From the NCBI GenBank assembly GCA_002869925.2, contig NEWT02000034.1:1-64000 (forward strand): a stretch of 64,000 bases of DNA. Reading direction: 5' to 3'. Both the position numbers and the translations under genes were made by a program. Every line of letters begins with the position of its first letter. Positions within the stretch are counted from its first letter, which is position 1. Source of the DNA: Nitrospira sp. CG24A (lineage in GTDB: Bacteria; Nitrospirota; Nitrospiria; Nitrospirales; Nitrospiraceae). Positions 46,616 through 54,750 of the stretch are shown here, piece after piece. A model generated the notes under the pieces. It saw nothing but the letters and a program-made list of their open reading frames with translations. It was not told the DNA's origin and made no database searches.

Positions 46616-47548
46616 TTAGTGGACGCGGCGGCCCGCTTTGATCCGTCCAAGCATGCGGTAGATCAAACGGGCGATACAAAATTGTGGCGCGACAAACCCT
46701 TCGATTGGAGCGATCTCGCTGATATCCATCCCAAGGATACCAGGACCATCGGCCAGGGCTGTAATAAGATGCAGCGTGTCGTACCAGCCTAACCCACCGG
46801 GTTCGGGAGTGCCGAGCGCGGGAATCAGCGAGGCATCAAGCCCGTCACAATCGAAGGTGAGATAGACAGGACCGCCGCAGGCCTTCACCACTTCGGGGAC
46901 CCAGCGAGCGGCCTTGCCTTCATACGGCCCTGAAGGATCAAGAATGTCGGCGGCAAAAAACGTGGCAATTCGGTCGGTACTCTGAATGCGATCGATTTCC
47001 TCAGGAGAAATGGAGCGAATGCCGATTTGGACGAGCGGCAACCCGTCGTCGACCACTCGGGCCATGACGCTGGCGTGGCTATAGGGGTTCCCTTGATAGG
47101 CCTTCCGCAAGTCGCCATGCGCGTCGATTTGCACCACGCACAGATCGGGATAGCGCCGGGCATGAGCTCTGATGGCTCCGAGTGCTCCCGTATGTTCACC
47201 GGTCAAAGTGACGATGAACCTCCCGGTGCCGACGTGGGGAGCGACAAACGCGTCGATCGCATCTACGGCCTGTCGATCGACTTTGCCGTCAAGATCGAGG
47301 GAGCGAGCTGTAGATACTCCTCCCCATTCGCGATATGGCTCGCACCGGAGTGTTTCGTCGTATAACTCGACTTGTTGAGACGCCTCAATGATGGCCGATG
47401 GGCCACGATCTGACCCCGGCACATAACTCGACGTGTGTTCGTAGGGTGCGGGCAGGATGTAGACACCCGCCTGATCGGGGTGGCACCAGGGTTCATCGAG
47501 GCCGAGAAAATTCTGGTCGATGCCCTCCCAACCAGCGGGAAGTGTCAT
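46616..47548 (-). CDS. speB: Agmatinase (ureohydrolase family)
   Basis: A 310-residue ureohydrolase. Mn-binding motifs are present: GEHTGALGAIRAHARRYPDL, VVQIDAHGDLR (Asp-x-His-x-Asp-like), and LTFDCDGLDASLIPALGTPEPGG (D-x-D). The order is typical of agmatinase, which cuts agmatine to putrescine and urea. The arginine decarboxylase immediately upstream supplies agmatine; the start at 47548 lies 24 bases past its stop. An apparent 60-residue extension overlaps that gene and is rejected. Confidence 0.92.
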   Translation of the reverse strand: MTLPAGWEGIDQNFLGLDEPWCHPDQAGVYILPAPYEHTSSYVPGSDRGPSAIIEASQQVELYDETLRCEPYREWGGVSTARSLDLDGKVDRQAVDAIDAFVAPHVGTGRFIVTLTGEHTGALGAIRAHARRYPDLCVVQIDAHGDLRKAYQGNPYSHASVMARVVDDGLPLVQIGIRSISPEEIDRIQSTDRIATFFAADILDPSGPYEGKAARWVPEVVKACGGPVYLTFDCDGLDASLIPALGTPEPGGLGWYDTLHLITALADGPGILGMDISEIAPIEGFVAPQFCIARLIYRMLGRIKAGRRVH

Positions 47549-47571
47549 GGGCGTATACTCACGCAGCTGGG

Positions 47572-48138
47572 CTATCGACGCCGCTTCGGAATATTTTCCT
47601 CTGGGATAAACACCGCTAATGCGATCACCGTCGTCCAGCGATTGGGTTTTCCAATAGCGGACTGAGTCATGTTTTGGGTTCGAACGATCTGGCCAGCCAT
47701 TTTGAAGACTTGCTCCCGTTCTTTCCACGCGATGTCGGGATCGAATTCGACTCCGAGCGTCGTCGCCAACATCTGTGCGGCTAAGTCTTCTGTATATTCA
47801 CCGGTCTCCTCATCGGTTTCGCCATGCGCATGGTGTTCGGACAGATATCCGTAGGTTCGACGATCCGTAGGGACTGCCACCCCAATCGATGCGGAGATCA
47901 GGCGGTTTCGCTCATTTGTCTCCGATCGCGCCATGACACAAAACGTGATTTCACCGGGATGCAACAACTTCTCTCCGCGAGTGCGTGGAACAATTTTGCA
48001 ATTCGGTGGAAGAATCGACGACACCGTGACGAGGTTGCAATAGGCGACGCCGGCGCTGCGCAAGGCTTGCTCGAAAGAGGCCAGCTTTTCTTTGTGGACT
48101 CCGACGCCTCGCGTCAGAAACATCTGCGTAGGTACCAT
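47572..48138 (-). CDS. Pyruvoyl-dependent arginine decarboxylase
   Basis: A 188-residue PvlArgDC proenzyme. The self-cleaving serine pair is at S40-S41 in [13 protein letters not shown]; serine 41 becomes the pyruvoyl group. Further family features are [17 protein letters not shown] and [13 protein letters not shown]. The product, agmatine, feeds the agmatinase downstream. The start is [15 protein letters not shown], with a GGAG-like site upstream. This form is more frequent in archaea and chlamydiae than in most bacteria, and it also occurs in Nitrospira genomes as far as I know. Confidence 0.93.
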   Translation of the reverse strand: MVPTQMFLTRGVGVHKEKLASFEQALRSAGVAYCNLVTVSSILPPNCKIVPRTRGEKLLHPGEITFCVMARSETNERNRLISASIGVAVPTDRRTYGYLSEHHAHGETDEETGEYTEDLAAQMLATTLGVEFDPDIAWKEREQVFKMAGQIVRTQNMTQSAIGKPNRWTTVIALAVFIPEENIPKRRR

Positions 48139-48378
48139 CGTTTCTTCTCCTTAGTTCGTTCAACCAACTGAGTAATGGGCGCCTCGTAGGCTGAAAGGCT
48201 TTCCCATGGTAATACCTCATAGAGGCACAGAATCGCTGTTGTACCAAGATTGGCGCCGCTTCGCAATATCCTTAGACGTTTTTCTCAAGCAGAGCGCTGA
48301 AAAGTCAGCCGATTTTTCGGGAATGTTACGGCTAGGTAAATTAGTGATTCAAACGGACGTGTTCATGAACTATGTAGG

Positions 48379-49818
48379 CTAAGTCCCTGCCGGCGGTTTG
48401 AGGTTCAATACGAGCATGCGAGGCTCGGTCATATCCTCAATCGCGGCCTGAACTCCTTCACGTCCGACCCCGGAATCCTTTACGCCGCCATACGGCATAT
48501 GGTCGGCGCGAAATGTCGGAATTTCATTAGCCAGCACCGCTCCAACTTCAAGATGACGGAAGGCATGAAATATTTTATTGACGTCCTGGGTGAACACTCC
48601 GGCTTGAAGTCCATAGTCGGATTGGTTGAGCGCCGTGATCGCTTCATCGAAGTGTCGGTATGGAGTCACAGTGACGACAGGCCCAAACACTTCCTGACAA
48701 GAGACTTTCATCGTGGGCGTGACATGCGAGAGCACCGTCGCCTCCATCACCGAACCCATGCGTTTGCCCCCGAGAAGCACACGCGCTCCTTGAGACACCG
48801 CTTCCCCAACCCATGCCTCCACACGATGAACAGCGTCTGTGTTGATCAATGGCCCGACGACGGTCGAGTCGTCACTCGGATCTCCGGCCTTCAGACGTGC
48901 CACTTGCAACAGGAGCTTCGTGGTGAAGAGGTCTGCAATGGAGTGATGGGCAAAGATTCGTTGCACGGAGATACAGGTCTGGCCGGCATACCCAAACCCA
49001 CCAAGCGCGCAGCGTTGTGCGGCAAAGTCCAGATCGGCATCGGGCTCCACGATGACGCCGGCGTTTCCGCCGAGTTCCAGTACCACCTTCTTCTTCCCAC
49101 ACGTGGCCTTTAACATCCATCCTACGGCGGCGCTCCCGGTAAAGCTCAGGAGTTTAAATCGGGGATCGACGACAAGCTGTTGGGCCACCGTATTGTCGCA
49201 AGGCAGGATATTCAGTGCGCCTGGAGGAAGCCCGACCTCCAGGACCACTTCGCCTAGCAGCAGCGCGGTCAGGGGTGTCTGTGGCGCCGGCTTGATGAGA
49301 ATGGGGTTGCCTGCGGCCAAAGCCGGCGCAACCTTGTGGGCCACGAGATTGAGGGGAAAATTGAAGGGAGTGATTCCAATCACTGGACCGATCGGCACTC
49401 GACGGAGAATACCGAGATGGGAGTCGGTCCCCGGCGTCCAGTCGAGAGGGATCACCTCACCCGGAATGCGCTTGGCCTCTTCTGCCGCAACGGTAAACGT
49501 TTGAATAGCCCGATTGACTTCTCGCTTCGCGTCGGTGATCGGCTTGCCGGATTCAGCCGTCATCAAGCGGGCAAATTCATCACGCCGATCATAGAGCCCA
49601 CCCGCGATCCGTTGCAATGCCTGATAGCGCGCGTGGGATGGCAACGACCCCATTGCAGCGGCCGCCTCGACGGTCGATTGAATTGCCGCCTCGGCATCTG
49701 CAGAGCTCGCGCTCGATACCTCGGCAAGAAGCCGCCCTGTAAATGGGTCGTTGACGGGGATGAGGGTCTCCCCCCGCCGCCACAGACCTCCAATCAAGAA
49801 TGGACGTGGTTCCTGCAC
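48379..49818 (-). CDS. NAD(P)-dependent aldehyde dehydrogenase
   Basis: A 479-residue ALDH. The catalytic glutamate is in VVLELGGNAGV and the cysteine in GYAGQTCISVQR; the cofactor-binding FTGSAAVG is present, and ITPFNFPLNLVAHK is the usual start of the NAD fold. It resembles lactaldehyde or succinate-semialdehyde dehydrogenases; the substrate is unknown. It is the last gene after the zinc-ribbon gene (27 bases gap), so it may be in the polyamine operon and oxidise an aminoaldehyde. That link is an inference. Confidence 0.92.
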   Translation of the reverse strand: MQEPRPFLIGGLWRRGETLIPVNDPFTGRLLAEVSSASSADAEAAIQSTVEAAAAMGSLPSHARYQALQRIAGGLYDRRDEFARLMTAESGKPITDAKREVNRAIQTFTVAAEEAKRIPGEVIPLDWTPGTDSHLGILRRVPIGPVIGITPFNFPLNLVAHKVAPALAAGNPILIKPAPQTPLTALLLGEVVLEVGLPPGALNILPCDNTVAQQLVVDPRFKLLSFTGSAAVGWMLKATCGKKKVVLELGGNAGVIVEPDADLDFAAQRCALGGFGYAGQTCISVQRIFAHHSIADLFTTKLLLQVARLKAGDPSDDSTVVGPLINTDAVHRVEAWVGEAVSQGARVLLGGKRMGSVMEATVLSHVTPTMKVSCQEVFGPVVTVTPYRHFDEAITALNQSDYGLQAGVFTQDVNKIFHAFRHLEVGAVLANEIPTFRADHMPYGGVKDSGVGREGVQAAIEDMTEPRMLVLNLKPPAGT

Positions 49819-49845
49819 GAGAGATGCCCCGTGAATGGTAAAGAC

Positions 49846-50115
49846 TCAGTCGATGGAATGGGCTGATGCCGCAGAAGCCGGCTCAAGGTTGGCAGCCTGC
49901 TGGGCGAGATCGGCTTTGGCGACCAAATCCTCTGTGCCCCAGTCGCGAATCGCTTCAAGCGTGAAGGCTTCATACGTTGAGACCCCATGGCACGTTGGGC
50001 AATCGGGCATCGGCACCTTGCGGTAGAACACTTCTGACAAGCACGACATGCACATCCAAAAGGGCGGTTCCCCATCGCGTTGAGGAACAGACCAAAACGA
50101 TTGTATTGCAGACAT
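49846..50115 (-). CDS. Small zinc-ribbon protein
   Basis: An 89-residue protein. Cysteines in MCMSCLSEVF and DCPTCHGV form two C-x-x-C knuckles, likely binding one zinc. The rest is a short helical tail with alanines and serines. It sits nine bases after the DsbA-like gene and 27 before the aldehyde dehydrogenase, so it is in the same operon. Its role is unknown. Confidence 0.75.
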   Translation of the reverse strand: MSAIQSFWSVPQRDGEPPFWMCMSCLSEVFYRKVPMPDCPTCHGVSTYEAFTLEAIRDWGTEDLVAKADLAQQAANLEPASAASAHSID

Positions 50116-50124
50116 AGGTAATCC

Positions 50125-50832
50125 TTAGTGAATGATGAAGGGACTGTTTTGTGCCACTGCCGTCGATTTATGAGATTCGATCGGTTCTCCCTGCGAGCGC
50201 GGGGCCGTAGCCAACATGCGATCAATCTCCTCGGCGAACTCGTTGAATGGAACCGCGCCGGGAATCGCGACTGCCGGCTCTTTCTCAGTGGGCCCACCAG
50301 CCGTTCGCATCAGAATAAAACCAGGAGTCCCATGAAAGCCCCAACGGGTCGCCTCTTGGCGATCCTTGAAAATGGATTCGAGATACTGCCGTTCGTCGAA
50401 GCACTTGGCAAATGCCGTCTGGTCCAAGCCGATTACCTTAGCGTACCCTTTGAAAGATCCTGAGTCTAGACGGCCTCGTTCGCTGAAGAGTCGATCATGC
50501 ATCGGCCAATATCGCCCCTGAGCTCCGGCACAGCGCGCCGCCACCGCCGCCTCGACGCCGACCCCTTGGTCAGCTCGAGGGTAGTCGCGATAGAGAAATC
50601 GCACTTTGCCCGTATCGATATATTTGGCCTGCAACCGAGGCAAGGTCTCCTGAAAGAACTTCGCACAGTATCCACAGGTAAAGTCAGAATACTCGATCAA
50701 GGTGATCGGTGCGTCCGCGCTTCCTCGTATTCGTCCATCGTCCGTGACCGTCCCGGCATTCGCCTGAGTCAGTTGTACAAGCAACAGTAATCCCGCCGCG
50801 GCAATTGTGCGAACGAGAGACGGGGTCGTCAT
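50125..50832 (-). CDS. Periplasmic DsbA-family thiol-disulfide oxidoreductase
   Basis: A 235-residue protein. A signal peptide (TIAAAGLLLLVQLTQANA) precedes a DsbA-type fold with active site C-G-Y-C in DFTCGYCAKFF, and the cis-proline loop in GFHGTPGFIL. It has the TRX_DSBA helical insertion. It would form or isomerise disulfides outside the cytoplasm. It overlaps the deoxyhypusine-synthase-like gene by four bases, so the two are translationally coupled; the reason is not obvious. Confidence 0.9.
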   Translation of the reverse strand: MTTPSLVRTIAAAGLLLLVQLTQANAGTVTDDGRIRGSADAPITLIEYSDFTCGYCAKFFQETLPRLQAKYIDTGKVRFLYRDYPRADQGVGVEAAVAARCAGAQGRYWPMHDRLFSERGRLDSGSFKGYAKVIGLDQTAFAKCFDERQYLESIFKDRQEATRWGFHGTPGFILMRTAGGPTEKEPAVAIPGAVPFNEFAEEIDRMLATAPRSQGEPIESHKSTAVAQNSPFIIH

Positions 50833-51935
50833 GCGCGGGGCGCGCCTTTTGCTTTGATGCGCTCCAGCAACCCCACCATAAGGAGAGGCCAGACAATGGT
50901 GGCATCGGTCAACACTTCAGCAAACCGCCCTCCTGCTTCCGGCAGAACAAATTTTCCCCAGGAAAGTCCTTCCTGATAGGTGCAGCCACTCAATCCGCCA
51001 AAATGATCCGGTTCCGGACAGATGCGCACCCCATAATGAAATCGAGGCGGCTCCACGTTGACCCCGAGCCTGGTATTACAGACTTCAATGTACGGACCGA
51101 CTTGTTGTGCCCAATTGCGAGGGACTCCTCCACCGATCGTAAAGATCCCCCGCCGCTTCGCCGAAATGACATGGCTCGCATAGCTGTTGAGGTCGAGGTA
51201 GGGATTGAACGTGGGATAGGAGCGAAGAATGGTGCGGAGCACCTCAAGATCCCCGTACTCCTGTTTTTGCGCACGAGCCTGATCGAGGTTTCGATTCATA
51301 GCCCAGGTTCCAATATCCAGCCCCATTTCGGAATCGGTAAACGCAGGGATGAATACGGGAACATTTTTTAGGTAGGCGCTTTTGAGAATACCTGTTCCGT
51401 CATATTCTTCGGCGAGGGTCCTGCCCAGCTCGCGAGTAAAGATTTCAGAGGAAAGAGATTGATCCTGATCCATTCGCTTCATCGTTCGAGCAACAACCTG
51501 CTCAACATAGTTGAGGTTCGACTCCATCTCCAGCGTGTCATAGACCCGATTGTAGCCTTTCAGAAACAGCTCTTGATCGGACATGGACGGATGGTGCCGA
51601 TAGTGTGTTTTCCCAACCGACTCACTTAACCCGTGGGCCATCAACGCTCCGGTCGAGACAATACATTGCACCATCCCATAATCGATCATCGCGGTGATAA
51701 TCTTGCCCATCTTGGCAATGGTCATTGCCCCTGACAGCGTCAGCACGACGGAGCAGTCGGGATCTTCGATCATCGCCCAGAGTACTTCATAGGCTTCGCC
51801 GACTCTGCGACCCCCAAAGGCGGTCTTGCGCATGGCAGTCAACAGCGCGTCGATTGATCCGATTTGTTCCGGGTCGAGAGGCTCAAGCGCTTCGAGTCCA
51901 TCTTGCGCCCCATCGTGGAATTCACGTGCACCCAT
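50829..51935 (-). CDS. Deoxyhypusine-synthase-like protein
   Basis: A 368-residue member of the deoxyhypusine synthase family. The catalytic lysine is kept at K328 in EGLSWGKFVL, matching the human enzyme's Lys329 environment. NAD-binding stretches such as VVLTLSGAMTIAKMG are also present. In eukaryotes and archaea it modifies eIF5A using spermidine; bacteria have no eIF5A, so relatives often make homospermidine or other polyamines. The position next to arginine decarboxylase and agmatinase fits. The start MGAREFHDG has AAGGTGG upstream. A truncated second copy lies at 52542-52752. Confidence 0.93.
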   Translation of the reverse strand: MGAREFHDGAQDGLEALEPLDPEQIGSIDALLTAMRKTAFGGRRVGEAYEVLWAMIEDPDCSVVLTLSGAMTIAKMGKIITAMIDYGMVQCIVSTGALMAHGLSESVGKTHYRHHPSMSDQELFLKGYNRVYDTLEMESNLNYVEQVVARTMKRMDQDQSLSSEIFTRELGRTLAEEYDGTGILKSAYLKNVPVFIPAFTDSEMGLDIGTWAMNRNLDQARAQKQEYGDLEVLRTILRSYPTFNPYLDLNSYASHVISAKRRGIFTIGGGVPRNWAQQVGPYIEVCNTRLGVNVEPPRFHYGVRICPEPDHFGGLSGCTYQEGLSWGKFVLPEAGGRFAEVLTDATIVWPLLMVGLLERIKAKGAPRA

Positions 51936-51981
51936 GGAAAGACTACCACCTTGTAAAAATGAATGAAGATACGGCGCATTC

Positions 51982-52011
51982 TTTATACACAACCAACGAT
52001 AGAGGCGTCAA
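51982..52011 (-). promoter_or_regulatory. Promoter of the deoxyhypusine-synthase-like operon
   Basis: Minus-strand TTGACG (52006-52011) and TATAAA (51982-51987), 18 bases apart, about 47 bases upstream of the start codon. The same boxes at the same spacing precede the truncated copy, while the flanks differ, so the boxes have been conserved. Confidence 0.65.
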
Positions 52012-52048
52012 CGAACTAGCGCTCAGAGGAGTCTCCTGCCGCATCTTA

Positions 52049-52211
52049 GCCCGCATTATTTATGAAGGTTCGTCACGAAAGCGTGCGGACGCGAAGCAAG
52101 GCGGGCGCCCTGAGGCATACTCGTGCAGGATGTCGAAGGGCTGAGCGGCGAGCCCCCCATCTGTAACCGCGTATCCGAGTTTGCGATAGAAGCGTCATGA
52201 ATCATGCGCGC
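52049..52211. repeat. MITE-like palindromic element, family D
   Basis: A 163-bp element with ends GCCCGCATTATTTATGA and the inverted TCATGAATCATGCGCGC (14 of 17 pair). The interior is GC-rich and has no gene of its own. It sits upstream of the intact dhs-like gene, beyond the promoter. The following 275 bases to 52486 hold no gene that I can identify. Confidence 0.6.
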
Positions 52212-52486
52212 GCGAAGTATTCATCGACTTAACACAAAGAGTAACTCACCAAGATCAACGGGATCCTGATGATTGAGAGACGGGTGCAATTAGGTGCCAG
52301 ACGTATGCACTGAAACGTAGCGGGGCCGGCATTGCGACAGAGCAAAATGGAAATATATACCTAGATATTATATTGTTCCACGCGTATTTTGACGGTTCTG
52401 TGGCCTGCATGGAGATAATGAGGGGATTTGCAGGAAAGGATGTGTCCCGTGCGCTTATCGGCGATTTGCGAACGAAATAAACACGC

Positions 52487-52541
52487 TTGGTGTTGGTGGT
52501 CCCAACGGGATTTGAACCCGTGTTTAAGCCTTGAGAGGGCT
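52487..52541. repeat. tRNA-Glu 3'-half direct repeat, copy 1 (outermost att-like site)
   Basis: A 55-bp stretch identical to 56073-56127: the tRNA-Glu(CUC) segment from the 5' side of the anticodon stem to the CCA end, plus 7 bases beyond. The rest of the tRNA is absent; a truncated dhs copy begins directly to its right. Confidence 0.9.
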
Positions 52542-52752
52542 TTGCTCCTGACAGCGTTAACACAACGGAACAGTCAGGGTCTTCAATCATCGTCCACAGC
52601 ACTTCGTAGGCTTCACCCAGTCTGCGGCCCCCAAAGGCAGTCTTGCGCATTGCGGTCAGCAGGCCATCGAAGGACTCAATCTGTTCCGGGTCGAGAGGCT
52701 CAAGCGCTTCGAGTCCGTCTTTAGCCCCATCGTGAAATTCACGCACACTCAT
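52542..52752 (-). pseudogene. Truncated second copy of the deoxyhypusine-synthase-like gene
   Basis: From MSVREFHDGAKDGLEALEP to VLTLSGA, about 70 residues are close to the intact protein at 50829-51935 (most positions identical). Directly after Gly-Ala the frame continues into the tRNA-Glu repeat as KPSQGLNTGSNPVGTTNT. The catalytic lysine and all the rest are missing. The ribosome site and the promoter are conserved. The cut falls at the edge of the 55-bp repeat. Confidence 0.88.
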
Positions 52753-52797
52753 GGAAATTCTACCCATCGTAAAAGTGAACGGAGAAACAACGCATTC

Positions 52798-52827
52798 TTT
52801 ATACACAACGGAGGATGGAGGCGTCAA
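52798..52827 (-). promoter_or_regulatory. Promoter of the truncated dhs copy
   Basis: TTGACG (52822-52827) and TATAAA (52798-52803), 18 bases apart, as in the intact copy. It may still drive a short transcript through the fragment and into the repeat. Confidence 0.55.
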
Positions 52828-53104
52828 CGAAGTTGCAGCCCAGGGAAGCTCTTCGCCGCGTCCAGGTTCATGCGGACACATGGCCACAGTTATCGTCCGT
52901 CACGGCAATCGTGGCGGACGTAGTCGGCTGAGCGGTCTGCATCCCTGAATGTGGCTGCAATGAAGATCTTACGAAAGGAGTTAACCTTGCACCAGGCTCG
53001 ATTCGATAGCTCAGGGCCGCGTAAGCGGAATAAGGAGGAATATACTACCTAAGGTCATATTGATGCTCGATTGCTCTGATCATGTGCGCGCGTTTGTCCG
53101 AGCG

Positions 53105-53159
53105 TTGGTGTTGGTGGTCCCAACGGGATTTGAACCCGTGTTTAAGCCTTGAGAGGGCT
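53105..53159. repeat. tRNA-Glu 3'-half direct repeat, copy 2 (att site of the element)
   Basis: A 55-bp sequence identical to copies at 52487-52541 and 56073-56127. It lies at the left end of the 3-kb element, with the truncated vapC directly to its right. Confidence 0.92.
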
Positions 53160-53262
53160 TGATGCGCTGATACCGAGAGGTGAGATAGGGTGCATACCGT
53201 TCGGCGAGTGGTCCATCCGTGAAGAATTCGATCCATCCGCTGGAATCCAGCAAGACCTTCAC
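53160..53262 (-). pseudogene. vapC: vapC toxin, truncated N-terminal fragment
   Basis: The GTG at 53262 overlaps the vapB stop by four bases (GTGA). The frame reads VKVLLDSSGWIEFF, the start of a PIN-domain ribonuclease with its first catalytic aspartate, and continues to RYQRI. It then enters the tRNA-Glu repeat in the same frame as the dhs fragment (KPSQGLNTG). The remaining acidic residues of the PIN site are missing, so the toxin is inactive. Confidence 0.8.
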
Positions 53263-53468
53263 AATCGGTCCTTCTTCTCCCGAAGATCCGTCTTGGACAT
53301 GCCCTTGAGCGTTCCCTTGAGTGATTTTAGGGGAACTTCCGGCACCAGGGTGATGACCCCGCCTTTTTCTACGACCTGCAAACGTTGGCTTGGCGTAAGG
53401 TGGAGTTTTTCCCGCACTTCTTTGGGAATCACAATTTGAAACTTCGACGAAATCGTCGTCATGACCAT
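53259..53468 (-). CDS. vapB: VapB antitoxin, AbrB/SpoVT type
   Basis: A 69-residue antitoxin. MTTISSKFQIVIPKEVREKL is the swapped-hairpin AbrB DNA-binding domain. It has a polar toxin-binding tail, LKGTLKGMSKTDLREK. The start at 53468 has AAGGAGG 6 bases upstream, a strong site. It is coupled by overlap to the truncated toxin. Its tail resembles that of the ribbon-helix-helix antitoxin at 6636-6917. Confidence 0.88.
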   Translation of the reverse strand: MVMTTISSKFQIVIPKEVREKLHLTPSQRLQVVEKGGVITLVPEVPLKSLKGTLKGMSKTDLREKKDRL

Positions 53469-53617
53469 TGCGGGCCTCCTTACTAATGCATGAGCGATTT
53501 TCGTCTCGTTGTACGCCGTGAGTCAAGGCAACCACATTCCTCCGCTGCCTCACAAAATCAACGATCCGTTACGCAATAGAGGACTATTTGTCCTGTACTG
53601 TCCCCAGCTGTCCCCAA

Positions 53618-53754
53618 CTGCCTAATTCCATTCTCTTCCTCATTGCGCTACGCTCCTCATCACGCTGAGCGGGTGCAGGGCTGACCACCTGATCACGATG
53701 ACATGCGCACGAGAGCGCACCAGAGGATACATCTGCATACATCTGCCTAATTCC
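53618..53754. repeat. Short direct repeats in the element's control region
   Basis: CTGCCTAATTCC occurs at 53618-53629 and 53743-53754. Between and beside them are CTGTCCCCA twice (near 53598-53615) and ATACATCTGC twice (near 53728-53745). They lie in the 340-base gap between vapB and the first helix-turn-helix gene, which holds no other gene. They may be arm sites for the integrase or operator sites. Confidence 0.4.
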
Positions 53755-53807
53755 CAGGGCGGGATCTCTGGAGTAGGGTGAGAGAACATTTGAACCAAGG
53801 GGGGTCC

Positions 53808-54074
53808 ATGAAGACATCAGATCTGTCGATCAAGGAACTCGCGGCCATCATTGGCGTCAGCACGGATACAATTCGGCGTGCTGTTCGCAAAGCAGAGATC
53901 CCATCGACACGGGTCAGGACTGCGTTACGGTTTGATCTCCAGAAAGTCCTCACGTGTATGCGGCGGAACGCGGAGGCCAAGTTTGGGGCACGTTCAGCCT
54001 GCGCGCCGGGCGGCATTGCCGGCCGCGCGCAGGCGATCAGCCCCCGCCTGGTAAAACGGGGGCGCAATTTCTAG
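53808..54074 (+). CDS. Helix-turn-helix DNA-binding protein of the element
   Basis: An 88-residue protein. MKTSDLSIKELAAIIGVSTD with TIRRAVRKAEIPSTRV is a helix-turn-helix of the excisionase or MerR-like kind. The basic C-terminus is Arg/Ala-rich. GGGGGGTCC stands just before the ATG at 53808. It may regulate the element's genes or serve as excisionase. It precedes the zinc-ribbon gene by 10 bases. Confidence 0.75.
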   Translation: MKTSDLSIKELAAIIGVSTDTIRRAVRKAEIPSTRVRTALRFDLQKVLTCMRRNAEAKFGARSACAPGGIAGRAQAISPRLVKRGRNF

Positions 54075-54084
54075 GCAACGGATC

Positions 54085-54534
54085 ATGAATATTACCAACC
54101 GATTAGACAGCAACCCTGTTCGTCAGAGAGTACTCGCATCGGGAAATGAGACATCCATAGCACTGCGGCAGCAAGTCTGTCATCGGTGCGGAAAGGCCTG
54201 GTGGCCTCGTCGCCCCAAAAAACCATCCCGATGTCCCGGGTGCAAAAGTCCCTACTGGGATAAGCCCCGCCGCCTGAAACACTCGATCATGCCCTTGAAA
54301 GAACCCATGAACCAAGGATCACTGACGATGGCTTTAGGCCGGAAAGTGGCAAGGACCTTTGGGAGGGGAAGCGAGCACGAGAAAGATATCGAGGACCGTT
54401 CCTTGGCGAAGGCACTTCACGTACTCAAGGAGATGAAGGCAGCCGGAAAGACCTGGCAGGAGATGGGAGCACGGATGGAACAAGAATTCGGCGCAAGCCT
54501 GGAGAAGGATCAACTGAAAGCACTCGTCCGATAA
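54085..54534 (+). CDS. Zinc-ribbon protein of the element
   Basis: A 149-residue protein. QVCHRCGKAWWPRRPKKP with RCPGCKSPYWDKPR forms one zinc ribbon of C-x-x-C pairs, a form often found near small regulatory or toxin-antitoxin loci. The C-terminal half is a charged helical region (HEKDIEDRSLAKALHVLKEM, GKTWQEMGARMEQEFG). I cannot assign a function. The 216 bases after it hold no gene. Confidence 0.7.
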   Translation: MNITNRLDSNPVRQRVLASGNETSIALRQQVCHRCGKAWWPRRPKKPSRCPGCKSPYWDKPRRLKHSIMPLKEPMNQGSLTMALGRKVARTFGRGSEHEKDIEDRSLAKALHVLKEMKAAGKTWQEMGARMEQEFGASLEKDQLKALVR

Positions 54535-54750
54535 ACACTCAATTCCCTGCCCCCCACCACATCCGGGGCAGGGATCAATCCGAGTTGCAGGGCGGGGCAC
54601 CTCGCAGCGGTCGGGCCTGGAAGGTGCCAGGAAGGCAGGACCGATGCTCTGTGGCACCGCGCTGCCACCACAGAGACGCTGGCGTGCCCACGCGAGCGCA
54701 GAAGGGGGGTAAGGGGGTGTCGTCAGACTCCCCCTGCTCAGGACCTGGAT

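Noticed and set aside
52255-52486. Continuation of the dhs-fragment frame past the tRNA repeat (about 77 codons)
   Set aside because: No similarity to the missing dhs or vapC parts; it is readthrough of non-coding flank.
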